NCBI GenBank assembly: GCA_003644295.1 | Contig: QNBZ01000001.1 | Coordinates: 1 to 26,938, forward strand | From: Planctomycetota bacterium | GTDB taxonomy: Bacteria; Planctomycetota; Phycisphaerae; Sedimentisphaerales; Anaerobacaceae | Length of the DNA stretch: 26,938 bases | Direction of reading: 5' to 3' | Shown here: positions 17,810-24,744 of the stretch, piece after piece | Layout of the letters: the number at the start of each line of letters is the position of its first letter | Position numbering within the stretch: position 1 is the stretch's first letter | Made by a program: the position numbers and the translations under genes | The notes under the pieces: model-generated | Database searches by the model: none | What the model was told of the DNA's origin: nothing | What the model saw: only the letters and a program-made list of their open reading frames with translations

Positions 17810-18272
17810 TTAATGTGGAGCGTTGAGTAGCTGCTATGAGTTCGAATATGAAATTTTGGAGAGTCGTAAAGGAGACATGTTTTGACCAGAATTCTTCGTC
17901 TAGTTTTTCATCAACGGAAAGCCTAGCAGCAAGCTTAGGCAATTTCTGATATATCTCGGCCATCTTAGCTAAAGAGTCTGGGTCAGCACGTCCTTCGTAT
18001 TTCGCAGCTTCGGCAGAAAGCATCAATATATCTATCATTTCTTGTGGACTTGGCTTCTTTGCCTTTATTGTTCGCTTCGTTTCAGGTGATGTATAGAATG
18101 TCACAAAGATTGTATCTTCCTCATAATCTCTTTCAAGTTTTTCTCTAGTTGCGAGCTGTCTGAGCAGTTCAATTTTCTTCTTTTCTTCAGTCTTCTTCAA
18201 TTTTTCTAGGAACTCCTTCTTTTCCTCTTCACTAACATTTGGTCTTGTTTGGGACGTCTGCTTTTCAGCCAT
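17772..18272 (-). CDS. tail assembly chaperone, zero-frame product (G-type)
   Basis: A 166-residue charged helical protein: N-terminal coiled-coil-like sequence (EEEKKEFLEKLKKTEEKKK), a central strand pair (DTIFVTFYTSPETKRTIKAK) and a helical C-terminal half (SPQEMIDILMLSAEAAKYEG to EEELESFRKE). Size, charge, position directly after the tube genes and a nested second frame at its 3' end all fit the G part of a G/GT tail chaperone that binds tape measure protein during assembly. The ATG at 18272 is preferred over the TTG at 18275 because GGAGG lies 8 bases upstream of it. Sequence similarity to known chaperones is weak, so the call rests largely on gene order and the frameshift. Confidence 0.75.
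   Translation of the reverse strand: MAEKQTSQTRPNVSEEEKKEFLEKLKKTEEKKKIELLRQLATREKLERDYEEDTIFVTFYTSPETKRTIKAKKPSPQEMIDILMLSAEAAKYEGRADPDSLAKMAEIYQKLPKLAARLSVDEKLDEEFWSKHVSFTTLQNFIFELIAATQRSTLISEEELESFRKE
17774..17800 (-). promoter_or_regulatory. candidate programmed frameshift site in the tail chaperone
   Basis: Just before the zero-frame TGA the coding strand reads GAA GAA CTC GAA TCC TTT CGT AAA GAG TGA. Phe-tRNA on TTT (17784-17786) can re-pair with TTC (17783-17785) after a +1 slip. A purine stretch GAGGAAGAA ends 9 bases upstream of TTT and could act like an internal Shine-Dalgarno, as in bacterial prfB. The -1 frame is closed at once by TAA, so a classical -1 shift cannot reach the second ORF. 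The exact slip codon, and whether the shift is +1 or -2, is inferred. Confidence 0.5.
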
Positions 18273-18280
18273 CAACAGAA

Positions 18281-18285
18281 CCTCC
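18281..18285 (-). promoter_or_regulatory. ribosome binding site of the tail chaperone gene
   Basis: GGAGG on the coding strand lies 8 bases before the ATG at 18272. The spacing suits ATG and argues against the in-frame TTG at 18275. It is one of the few strong Shine-Dalgarno sites in the window, as expected for a protein needed in quantity. Confidence 0.75.
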
Positions 18286-18330
18286 TAACTATGAGCTCTG
18301 GACATTAAACATATAGGCTCAAATGTAACT

Positions 18331-18774
18331 TCAGAAGTCTTTGATGTATGTTCCACCGCCAGGCAGATATGTCACCGAAGATACTTTGTATGGCATTAGC
18401 AATGAAAAGTCTATGGACCCTTCAGTAATTGTGGACGCATCTCCAATGGATATATCAAATCCTGTTATCTGAGCAGATTTAAAGTAGAAGTGCAGAGATT
18501 TGTCGCCAACGCATCCAGATATTTCAACCGTATTACCATTTATAAGAGCCTCCAATAAAGCTCCAGCAGCTGAATGAGATAACTTTGCAGCTGTTAGAGA
18601 GCCCTCAACGCTGATTGGACCTTGCATATAGAAGTTTCCTTTTTCACCGACCAATGGCTCTTCAATGGTATCTCTTGAAAGAGTCAATGAGAAGTCTGAA
18701 ATACCTAATGCAGCATGAGACAGTCCTTTGATTGTTATGCTCGCATTTTCTCCGGTATAGGTTTCAGTCGCCAT
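18331..18774 (-). CDS. tail tube protein, second paralogue
   Basis: The 147-residue protein is a clear paralogue of its upstream neighbour. Shared segments include GISDFSL, SRDT[IV]E, LVG..GN, SVEGS, [IV][EQ]ISGCV, QITG[FY]DISIGDA and SIDF. The pattern of beta strands round a single helix, ending in an extended C-terminal segment (TYLPGGGTYIKDF), fits tail tube proteins of long-tailed phages. The start codon follows the neighbour's stop after one base, so translation is probably coupled. Which of the two paralogues forms the main tube is not clear from sequence; one may be a minor tube protein, a tube initiator or a decorated version. It is followed by a 58-base gap before the chaperone start. 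Confidence 0.8.
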   Translation of the reverse strand: MATETYTGENASITIKGLSHAALGISDFSLTLSRDTIEEPLVGEKGNFYMQGPISVEGSLTAAKLSHSAAGALLEALINGNTVEISGCVGDKSLHFYFKSAQITGFDISIGDASTITEGSIDFSLLMPYKVSSVTYLPGGGTYIKDF

Positions 18775-18775
18775 A

Positions 18776-19222
18776 TTACGACGCGTCTGTTATATATCCA
18801 TTGGAGTAGGTCACATTATATGGGTCCATCACTGTAAAGTCGATAGACGCCTCTGATATCGTATCTGCATCGCCTATTGATATGTCATAACCAGTAATCT
18901 GGCATGAGACGAAGTACCAGCGGAGAGAGCCATCAGACACGCAACCAGATATTTGGACGTATTCTGATTCTACGATACTCTTGAGAGAGTCTGCAGCACC
19001 GGAAGCAGCAAACTTACAATTCGTGAAAGAACCTTCAACGGAAAGACCGCCTATTTTGAAGTAGTTACCAGGCATTCCAACGAGCTCCTGTTCAACTGTA
19101 TCTCTCGAAAATGTTAAGGAGAAATCAGATATTCCCCAGAGTTGGTGCCCTTTATTTGGCAAATCTCCGGCAGATGTGGCGATGTAGATTTTTGCGTCCT
19201 TTCCGCTAACTATTCCTGCCAT
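18776..19222 (-). CDS. tail tube protein, first paralogue
   Basis: The 148-residue product starts MAGIVSGKDAKIYIATSAGD. The ATG at 19222 is preferred to the GTG at 19231 because a GGTGA ribosome binding element lies 6-7 bases upstream. The core shares about half its residues with the next gene (LWGISDFSLTFSRDTVEQEL, ISGCVSD, QITGYDISIGDADTISEASI). The layout of beta strands and a central helix (AADSLKSIVES) fits a siphovirus tail tube protein that stacks in hexameric rings. The location after the tail terminator gene and before the chaperone is the canonical place for the major tail protein. Confidence 0.82.
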   Translation of the reverse strand: MAGIVSGKDAKIYIATSAGDLPNKGHQLWGISDFSLTFSRDTVEQELVGMPGNYFKIGGLSVEGSFTNCKFAASGAADSLKSIVESEYVQISGCVSDGSLRWYFVSCQITGYDISIGDADTISEASIDFTVMDPYNVTYSNGYITDAS

Positions 19223-19256
19223 ATTATTCACCTACTCCATCAACATTGACATACAT

Positions 19257-19661
19257 TCAATCTTCATTAAATTTGACTCTGGTCCATGTAACAATTTTTC
19301 TATATGCGTTGATACTGTCTTCATAGGTGTCGACATCAGCGGTCTTATAATATATACCATCCGCATTGAAGAGAATCTCGCGAATTCTATCTGCTATCTG
19401 AAGAGTTTGCTTTCGAGATTCATCGGAGAATATGTTTATTTGCCAACTTATTCTTTCTTCCCATAATCTCTGACCGCTAGGTGCCGTTGCATATCCTAGA
19501 GAAGCTGAGTCTTCACCTCCAACTTGGACAATAACTATGCAGGGATATGATGTTGGAGCTTTTGTCCATCCAACTATTATGTTTTCTGGATTTACCATTT
19601 GAGTTAACTCTGTATCAGATATCAGCAAATTCCTTAACTCAACGTCTGCTGCCAGCGACAT
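19257..19661 (-). CDS. tail terminator / completion protein (gp17-like, DUF3168-like)
   Basis: The 134-residue protein has an N-terminal helix pair (AADVELRNLLISDTELTQMV), a strand with the Pro-rich turn KAPTSYPCIVIVQVGG, then RISWQINIFSDESRKQTLQI and a helix IADRIREILFN. This order matches small tail terminator proteins such as gp17 of SPP1 and DUF3168 members, which cap the tail tube and join it to the head connector. The ATG at 19661 follows the preceding gene's TGA by two bases; the upstream TTG at 19667 overlaps that gene. Position between the gp10-like gene and the tube genes agrees with this role. Confidence 0.75.
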   Translation of the reverse strand: MSLAADVELRNLLISDTELTQMVNPENIIVGWTKAPTSYPCIVIVQVGGEDSASLGYATAPSGQRLWEERISWQINIFSDESRKQTLQIADRIREILFNADGIYYKTADVDTYEDSINAYRKIVTWTRVKFNED

Positions 19662-19663
19662 CT

Positions 19664-20203
19664 TCAAAGCATAGAATATATTATACGTCGCAAAGACGAT
19701 GCAATTACATCTCTAATTTGCTTGCGATTCTTCCTTCCGCTTATGGCATTTGTGAGATAGTGATATCCACTCTGCAAACGTACCATAGCTCTGAACGCAA
19801 CTATAGCTCCCTGCTCTTTGCCTATTGGCCATCCACGATATATTCCACCACGTCTAGGCTCTGCAGCACCAGTTCCCAGAGAAATTTTTATTGGACGTGT
19901 AGAAATAATGGCCCATCCTGGTCTACCAAATTCAACAATTGCTGCATGTTTAGATGTAAACTTAAGCTCTGCTACAGCTCTTGTCGCTTTAGGAGTAGCA
20001 ACAATTCTCTTTGATTCTTCTATTGGGTCTGTTGACTGTCCATATGTTCTCGCTTTCTCTCGAAGATTTTGAAGAGCAATGTCAGCCGTCTTTTCTGCAC
20101 CGTCAATTGCAGCATAAATTGACTGAGTCTTTAAGATATTAAGAAATTTGCGAGATTTGTTGTAGATTGTATCAAATCCCTTAAATTCAACCCTCAATCT
20201 CAC
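19664..20203 (-). CDS. HK97 gp10-like head-tail connection protein
   Basis: The 179-residue protein shows the family hallmarks: an N-terminal strand MRLRVEFKGFDTI, a helix AAIDGAEKTADIALQNLREK, and the conserved SKHAAIVEFGRPG segment near residue 85. The C-terminal part ends in helices (RDVIASSLRRIIYSML). Members act at the head-tail interface or tail-completion step of siphoviruses. Translation starts with GTG at 20203, supported by GGTGAT 5 bases upstream; the gene overlaps the end of the head-closure gene by 17 bases. The insertion between VEFG and the C-terminal helices (GAAEPRRGGIYRGWPIGKE) is Gly/Arg rich. Confidence 0.85.
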   Translation of the reverse strand: MRLRVEFKGFDTIYNKSRKFLNILKTQSIYAAIDGAEKTADIALQNLREKARTYGQSTDPIEESKRIVATPKATRAVAELKFTSKHAAIVEFGRPGWAIISTRPIKISLGTGAAEPRRGGIYRGWPIGKEQGAIVAFRAMVRLQSGYHYLTNAISGRKNRKQIRDVIASSLRRIIYSML

Positions 20204-20507
20204 GTAATATCACCGTTTTATGATGATGAGATGAATCTGAATATACAGCAAGAACTTCAAGAGTCTTATTTCCCCAAATTAATCTATCTTTCTCAGTAAT
20301 GGACGCAGATGATGGAAGAAAGCCCTTATATCTGGCATGCTCATATTCGCCGGATAATGTGAGACGCTCCTCAATGGTTATTGGTACAATTCTAGCTTCT
20401 ATGCTGCTTCCAGAACTCCATGAGTATATACGTTCGCCAAGCTCATTAATTGTCGGTGTTCTTGAAAGAATTGTTACAGTCGTGTTCAATAAGGATTTGA
20501 ACGTCAT
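20187..20507 (-). CDS. head-closure / head-tail joining protein (gp16-like)
   Basis: The 106-residue protein has the pattern of the phage head-tail joining family: VTILSRTPTINELGERIYSW at residues about 11-30, then IEARIVPITIEERLTLSGEY, a conserved ITEKDRLIWGNKTLEVLAVY strand pair, and a final strand HHKTVILREIEG. These small beta-barrel proteins close the connector after DNA packaging. The gene follows the adaptor by 24 bases and overlaps the gp10-like gene by 17 bases, in the usual order adaptor, stopper, gp10-like, terminator, tube. No strong ribosome binding site is seen before the ATG. Confidence 0.85.
   Translation of the reverse strand: MTFKSLLNTTVTILSRTPTINELGERIYSWSSGSSIEARIVPITIEERLTLSGEYEHARYKGFLPSSASITEKDRLIWGNKTLEVLAVYSDSSHHHKTVILREIEG
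20209..20214 (-). promoter_or_regulatory. GGTGAT ribosome binding site for a GTG start
   Basis: On the coding strand GGTGAT is followed by ATTAC and the GTG start at 20203. It complements the AUCACC of a 16S rRNA 3' end and decides this non-ATG start. Similar GGTGA elements precede the tube gene at 19222 and the adaptor gene at 20948. Confidence 0.65.
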
Positions 20508-20531
20508 AGAGAAATGGTGAGAAGTGAAACA

Positions 20532-20948
20532 TTAAGACTCATTTGAGAGCCTAATCTTCCAAACAGGAGATATTGAATTCAATATGTCGAGAGCGATTTG
20601 CTCCCACGTTTTTGCAATCTCATACGGAGAAACTTTGGTTCTGCTTCTAGGAGAGGAAGCAGCAATTTTGTAAGAGTAGTCACCAAGTTTTTCAGAATCA
20701 ATAGTGAGATAATCTTTGGCGAGTGCAGGAGAATAGATAAGTTTGGACGCTACTAAGAGGAGAATTGGAACCTTAACTTTATCTGCTGGCGGCGTCTTGC
20801 CGCCGAAATATGCATTAATCACAAACTCCTCAACGGCTTGGATTTTTAGGAGTATTTCAGCTTTTGATACTTTATCATAAGGTATTGGCGGTGTAAAGAA
20901 AGTACGAACATCCGCTTCGCTAACAAATTTAGGGGTGTAGTCAACCAT
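20532..20948 (-). CDS. head-tail adaptor (gp6/gp15-like connector)
   Basis: The 138-residue helical protein starts MVDYTPKFVSEADVRTFF. Helices VSKAEILLKIQAVEEFVINA, VPILLLVASKLIYSPALA and SPYEIAKTWEQIALDILNSI match the layout of gp6/gp15-type adaptors that form a ring beneath the portal. The ATG at 20948 has GGTGAT six bases upstream, inside the last codons of the previous gene; the GTG at 20957 is less likely. The two genes are separated by one base. Its place immediately before the head-closure gene fits the canonical connector order. Confidence 0.8.
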   Translation of the reverse strand: MVDYTPKFVSEADVRTFFTPPIPYDKVSKAEILLKIQAVEEFVINAYFGGKTPPADKVKVPILLLVASKLIYSPALAKDYLTIDSEKLGDYSYKIAASSPRSRTKVSPYEIAKTWEQIALDILNSISPVWKIRLSNES

Positions 20949-20949
20949 A

Positions 20950-21225
20950 TCAATCACCTATCCAAGGTAATGTCCTAATGTCTATAACTTTTCGCCTACC
21001 AGATGTCGGAAACGGGAATTGTTTTATTTTGTATGTGCTTGGCTTCGTTCGTCCACCGCCTTTGGGGAAGGATATCTCAAGGTATTCAAGTTCTTCTTCA
21101 TCAAATTTTCTTCTATCCTTTAATGCTTTCCTTCGCTTTTCTTCGTAGCTTTTCTTCATCCAAGCCTCGGAGCCTTTACCAGTAAGCATATTATGGTTGG
21201 ACGGAATAACATATATCACATACAT
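20950..21225 (-). CDS. small charged protein between capsid and adaptor genes, unknown
   Basis: The frame codes for 91 residues from ATG 21225, or 79 from ATG 21189 (MLTGKGSEAWMKKSYEEKRR). The upstream part MYVIYVIPSNHN is hydrophobic and may not be translated. The remainder is strongly charged: a Lys/Arg/Glu-rich helix up to EEELEYLEISFPKGGG, then KPSTYKIKQFPFPTSGRRKV. It ends in TLPWIGD with the binding site of the next gene inside its last codons. I do not recognise it. Its place between the major capsid and adaptor genes suggests a minor head or connector-associated role, perhaps nucleic-acid binding given the basic residues. Confidence 0.6.
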   Translation of the reverse strand: MYVIYVIPSNHNMLTGKGSEAWMKKSYEEKRRKALKDRRKFDEEELEYLEISFPKGGGRTKPSTYKIKQFPFPTSGRRKVIDIRTLPWIGD

Positions 21226-21232
21226 GAATCAC

Positions 21233-21245
21233 AGCCTAATAGGCT
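21233..21245. repeat. perfect 13-base palindrome after the capsid gene
   Basis: AGCCTAATAGGCT on the plus strand has perfect 6-base arms around one base, in the 37-base gap between the capsid stop (21263) and the next start. As RNA it can form an AGCC/GGCU stem with a 5-base loop. No U-run follows, so it is not a typical intrinsic terminator; it might mark an mRNA processing point that uncouples capsid expression from downstream genes. Confidence 0.3.
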
Positions 21246-21262
21246 TAGCCGTATCATCCTGA

Positions 21263-22240
21263 CTACTTCGCGAGTATTCTTACTCCAGCCTTGTCGTCCA
21301 CTACTGCAACTCCATATCTCATGGTACACGATATACCGAGCAGGTCGTGTATTGGGTCATCATATTGTTCTATTGTTATATCTCTCCTCATTGCTATGAA
21401 GGCAGCATTCTTGGAATCGAGAACCAATGCATAGTAGTGGTTGTCCGCATCTGTACCATCCCAAGAGTATGTGAATCCGCTTTCAGTTGTAACCGACAGA
21501 GTGTATGGTCTCAGGCCAAGAATTCTCGGCAGTTCTCCAGTCTCGAGGGTTCTGCCCTGACCAGCATATGCAACGTAAACCAAGTTGCTGTCTTTAAGTA
21601 GCTGACCCTCTGCAATTGGATGGGTTATCAGTGTGTCAGGCAGTCTGCCCTCAGACTCAACAAGAGCTCTTGCAGTTGCTAAATCTGTGACTGACAAAGC
21701 AGTACCAGCTGGGTCGACATCCGTGATGCCATCAAGGTCCTTGAGTATTGCCTGGAGACAATCTCTGTTCAGTTTGTTCTCTAATCTGGCACCAGCCTTC
21801 TTCAGCTCGAGCTCAACGACGTCGAAGAGGGCATCCTCAATCAGTTCGTTTGTGATGAGTGGTCTTGTACCTATCTTCTTGATTGTAATGTCAGTCTTCG
21901 CATAAGAAGTTGTATCAATCGGTATCTCAGCTCCCTCAGCTATATCTTCTGCGTATGCATTACCCTGAGATGTGACGACTCTGACGGAGTAGGAATCCGT
22001 CTTTATAACTGGAAGAACATCTCTGAAGCATTTGTATGGCTCAGCGCCTTCGACTACCGTCTTATGAACCTCTTCCTGCAGAAGAGTCGTCTCGGAGATT
22101 GAATCAGACTGCAAAAGTGTCTTATATGTCTTGGAGTCTTTACCGCCAAGGTCGTGAATCACATGCGGGTTATTCAGGAGTCTCTTCCTCTCTGAGTTGC
22201 CAGCGTATGCAAGCTGGAGCAATCTTGTCAGCTTACTCAT
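21263..22240 (-). CDS. major capsid protein (HK97 fold)
   Basis: The 325-residue product fits the HK97-type coat protein. After an N-terminal arm (residues 1-60) comes the strand pattern CFRDVLPVIKTDSYSVRVVT, an extended loop with EDIAEGAEIPIDTTSYAK, then IKKIGTRPLITNELIEDALF leading into the long spine helix (residues about 133-170). The C-terminal part holds A-domain-like strands (YYALVLDSKNAAFIAMRRDI and GISCTMRYGVAVVDDKAGVR). The ATG at 22240 is preferred to the TTG at 22249. It lies after the protease/scaffold and decoration genes, the standard order. No separate N-terminal scaffold region is obvious beyond the arm, consistent with scaffold being supplied by the upstream fusion protein. 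Confidence 0.92.
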   Translation of the reverse strand: MSKLTRLLQLAYAGNSERKRLLNNPHVIHDLGGKDSKTYKTLLQSDSISETTLLQEEVHKTVVEGAEPYKCFRDVLPVIKTDSYSVRVVTSQGNAYAEDIAEGAEIPIDTTSYAKTDITIKKIGTRPLITNELIEDALFDVVELELKKAGARLENKLNRDCLQAILKDLDGITDVDPAGTALSVTDLATARALVESEGRLPDTLITHPIAEGQLLKDSNLVYVAYAGQGRTLETGELPRILGLRPYTLSVTTESGFTYSWDGTDADNHYYALVLDSKNAAFIAMRRDITIEQYDDPIHDLLGISCTMRYGVAVVDDKAGVRILAK

Positions 22241-22295
22241 ATATATCAAACGTCTTTCAAAACATCTTTACATACATACATTAGATGAGAGGAAC

Positions 22296-22676
22296 TTAAA
22301 TGAGAAGCACCTTACCCACGCCAGGGTTGCTAGATGGTGCCTCCACAACGATTCCACAGTTTCTTCCGGTACTATCTCCGGAAAGATAACCTTCCTTGTA
22401 GGCACCGACTGTTGCTCCTACGGATGGTATGCTCGAACCTGATATACCGCATCTAACTATGTTCCCTGCACAGTAAATAGCAACCATCTCGCCATCAGAT
22501 GCATCGTAGTCCGCAATGCCAATTGCATCCTGATTTCCGGCAGACGTAGCTGCTACTGTATTATCGTCTACAAGCCTTACAGCCTGTCCCTTCTCAATAG
22601 AGCCGGATGCCTTGAAGGAAAATGCAAATGTTCCGAGCTGTATACCTATGTCATCATCTATTGTTATAAACGCCAT
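22296..22676 (-). CDS. capsid decoration protein (DUF2190-like)
   Basis: The 126-residue Gly/Ala/Ser-rich beta protein has the pattern of DUF2190 head decoration proteins: ASGSIEKGQAVRLVDDNTVA, then AIGIADYDASDGEMVAIYCA, then GATVGAYKEGYLSGD and GVGKVLLI. Such proteins trimerise on the capsid surface and stabilise it. A strong ribosome binding site (AAAGGAGGAT, 22685-22694) lies upstream of the ATG, the strongest in the window, in keeping with a protein needed in hundreds of copies. It sits between the protease/scaffold and capsid genes, the usual place for decoration proteins. Confidence 0.8.
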   Translation of the reverse strand: MAFITIDDDIGIQLGTFAFSFKASGSIEKGQAVRLVDDNTVAATSAGNQDAIGIADYDASDGEMVAIYCAGNIVRCGISGSSIPSVGATVGAYKEGYLSGDSTGRNCGIVVEAPSSNPGVGKVLLI

Positions 22677-22684
22677 ATTCGCTT

Positions 22685-22694
22685 ATCCTCCTTT
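22685..22694 (-). promoter_or_regulatory. strong ribosome binding site before the decoration gene
   Basis: AAAGGAGGAT on the coding strand ends 8 bases before the ATG at 22676. It is the longest match to the 16S anti-Shine-Dalgarno that I see in this window and suggests high translation. Confidence 0.75.
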
Positions 22695-22730
22695 CTTTCC
22701 AACATTAGCGACATATCTAAGATATACTGC

Positions 22731-24449
22731 TTAACATCTATATATCGTGCCGTGCTTTATAACAATATCTGAGTACTCTTCTTCCTCTTCTTCATCCTCT
22801 GACTTATTGATTGTCTCCGGTGGTTTCTCTGCTTTTTCGAGAGCCTCCAATCTCTTCTGCAGTGCATTTATCTGGTCATCCTTTGCTTTAATCTCAAGTT
22901 TTAATTGCTCAATCTCCTTTGCCTTCTCGCTATCGCTTTTAAATGCTTCGTATTTCTCCCAAAGGTCATCAATAGCCTTGACAACAACTTCATGCCACTC
23001 TGCCTTGGTTGGATATGGGTACTTCGATGGGTAAGGATAGCTTGTCGGATATGGGTAAGGATACGGATAATTGCTCCTGCGAAGGTTTGCAACCATATCA
23101 AGAATAGTCTGCAGCTTTGCCTTCGTACTGTCACTCTTTACTTCATCAATTAATTTTGTAAGCGCATCAACAATAGCCCCGACTAATCCACCCTGCTTTT
23201 CGGTTGTCTCTTCACCTTCCTTATCCTCGTCTTCCTGCTTCTCTTCAACAGTCTCTTCTTCCTTTACTTCCTCTTTCGTTTCTTCTTCCTCTTCTTTGGT
23301 TTTACTGTTGACAAGCTCAGATACAATCTTTGTGAGGCTCTCCAACTTTCTCTCTATTTCTTCTTTCCAAGTCTCAATGTCCTCTGTTTCCGTTTTCTCT
23401 TCGCTGACTGTCTCTGTCTGCTCTTCGGTGTTGCACTCTTCATCTTTTACGACACCAGTCTCCAATATGTCTTCAGTCATATTCTCATTTGTCTTCTCAC
23501 ATCCACATACATCTTCTGATTTAGATATCACTATAAAGCCTGAAAGAGGATTAGCTGGAGATTCGCAAACTGAAACCTCATAGATGTTAATCTTATCAAT
23601 TACTGTATAACATTGGTTCTCGTCACACTCTCTATGCGAAAGCAATGCTTCTCCAGCTATAGAAAATGAATTCAATTTACCTTTCAGAATATCTTCCCAA
23701 ACCCTATTTGCTATCTCTAAATCGTCTCTTATTTCTGCAACTATGAAAAGACCCTTATCATCTACATGAGTCTTTAAATTGCCGTATTCTCTAAGGATTC
23801 GGCCAATTTGTATATTCTGATGCTTGACCATAACGTTGGCATAGAACTCATCATTTAAGAGGGTTTTAATTGCATCCTTAAGAACTTCAACTGGAATAAT
23901 TTCATTATCCTTATCAACTATAGCTACGGATGCATAACCTGCAATAATTCTTCGTGACTTCTTTGCTTTGCCATTCGACATGACTCTAAAGTTTCCTTGC
24001 AAATCAAAATGAATGCCATTAGACTTTGACATATGAACAATCTGTGGATTCTTGATTGGAATGAATGTTTCTTCGTATATGGGGACATAAGAAGTAAAGG
24101 GGCCTGCTGATGTATAATGAATGGAAACGTATTTAGGTACCTCATCATATGGAACTCCAAGAATGTCTGCAAACATTCTGTATATTCTGAAGTCAAAAGC
24201 CATCCTCTGCTCTGGAGACCAATCTTCTCCGCGAACAACAATGTCTATATCGTTATTGCTCTCACCATGAACTGCGAGAGAGCCAACAATATATGCAACT
24301 GGCTTTCTAACTGAGAATGGCTTCAACTTATTAAGTATATCTTTAAGCTTTATCTTTTTTCCTTTGTCGCCACGTCCTGAGGGAGGAACTGGAGCGTATT
24401 CTAACTCACCGAGTTGAGATAGCGTTTTCAACTCCTTAGTTTCAATCAT
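22731..24449 (-). CDS. nucleotidyltransferase-like domain fused to XkdF-type prohead protease and scaffold
   Basis: The 572-residue product (ATG at 24449 overlapping the upstream TGA) has three parts. Residues about 45-130 resemble a minimal nucleotidyltransferase: G56-S57 followed by D67-x-D69 (VGSLAVHGESNNDIDIVV), then GPFTSYVPIY. Residues about 160-310 match XkdF/HK97-type prohead proteases: RRIIAGYASVAIVDKDNE, His210 in VKHQNIQIG, Ser263 in NSFSIAGEA and the closing YEVSVCESPANP. The rest is scaffold-like: an acidic Glu/Lys-rich stretch (about 350-450), Pro-Tyr repeats (461-480) and a coiled coil (about 505-550). The protease should mature the capsid, and the scaffold guide assembly. The role of the N-terminal domain is unknown; a third catalytic Asp is not obvious, so it may be inactive. 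Confidence 0.85.
   Translation of the reverse strand: MIETKELKTLSQLGELEYAPVPPSGRGDKGKKIKLKDILNKLKPFSVRKPVAYIVGSLAVHGESNNDIDIVVRGEDWSPEQRMAFDFRIYRMFADILGVPYDEVPKYVSIHYTSAGPFTSYVPIYEETFIPIKNPQIVHMSKSNGIHFDLQGNFRVMSNGKAKKSRRIIAGYASVAIVDKDNEIIPVEVLKDAIKTLLNDEFYANVMVKHQNIQIGRILREYGNLKTHVDDKGLFIVAEIRDDLEIANRVWEDILKGKLNSFSIAGEALLSHRECDENQCYTVIDKINIYEVSVCESPANPLSGFIVISKSEDVCGCEKTNENMTEDILETGVVKDEECNTEEQTETVSEEKTETEDIETWKEEIERKLESLTKIVSELVNSKTKEEEEETKEEVKEEETVEEKQEDEDKEGEETTEKQGGLVGAIVDALTKLIDEVKSDSTKAKLQTILDMVANLRRSNYPYPYPYPTSYPYPSKYPYPTKAEWHEVVVKAIDDLWEKYEAFKSDSEKAKEIEQLKLEIKAKDDQINALQKRLEALEKAEKPPETINKSEDEEEEEEYSDIVIKHGTIYRC
23010..23069 (-). repeat. Pro-Tyr repeat in the scaffold region
   Basis: Twenty codons (residues 461-480) encode YPYPYPYPTSYPYPSKYPYP, a near-perfect alternation of Tyr and Pro. 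It lies between the acidic segment and the C-terminal coiled coil. A rigid polyproline-like spacer or a docking site for coat protein is possible. Confidence 0.8.
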
Positions 24450-24739
24450 GCTCCTAAGATTATTTTCCCGACTAGTCCTAGAAGGAAGACGAACATTACT
24501 CCAAGTAGCCAATAGAGAATTGAAACCTTCATTTTAACGGCGGATATGTCGGATATAAGGTCTTTTATAACACCACTTCGCATCGAATTTACCGCAGCCC
24601 ATATCTCATCAGTCTTGCTGTCGATTTTATCCTCTAGACTTCTTATTCTTACTGATAGTTCATCTTCATTCTTATTTATCGATTCTAAGGTAGCAAGCAC
24701 TCTACCATAGAATTCACGAAAGTTTTCTTCCAGCGTCAT
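24446..24739 (-). CDS. small coiled-coil protein with C-terminal membrane anchor (XhlA-like)
   Basis: The 97-residue product has a charged helical body (residues 1-70, e.g. SVRIRSLEDKIDSKTDEIWA) and a C-terminal hydrophobic segment YWLLGVMFVFLLGLVGKIIL. This N-coil, C-anchor layout resembles XhlA-type lysis helpers and other small tail-anchored phage proteins. Its stop overlaps the start of the protease fusion gene (ATGA), which is odd for a lysis gene and suggests co-translation with head proteins. It could tether prohead assembly to the membrane, or belong to lysis or egress. The binding site AAGGA lies very close to the ATG. Confidence 0.6.
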   Translation of the reverse strand: MTLEENFREFYGRVLATLESINKNEDELSVRIRSLEDKIDSKTDEIWAAVNSMRSGVIKDLISDISAVKMKVSILYWLLGVMFVFLLGLVGKIILGA

Positions 24740-24744
24740 AATCC

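Noticed and set aside
22701..22716. Short inverted repeat (ATATCT-T-AGATAT on the coding strand) between protease and decoration genes
   Set aside because: It is weak, A/T-rich and only 13 bases; similar repeats are expected by chance, and no regulator or terminator signature is near.
23071..23583. 170-codon Ser/Phe-rich ORF on the plus strand
   Set aside because: It is the antisense of the Glu/Lys-rich scaffold region, which produces Ser/Phe-rich sequence on the other strand automatically.
24450..24512. Upstream extension of the protease fusion to a TTG at 24512
   Set aside because: It would lie wholly inside the membrane-anchor gene in another frame, while the ATG at 24449 gives the ATGA overlap seen throughout the operon.
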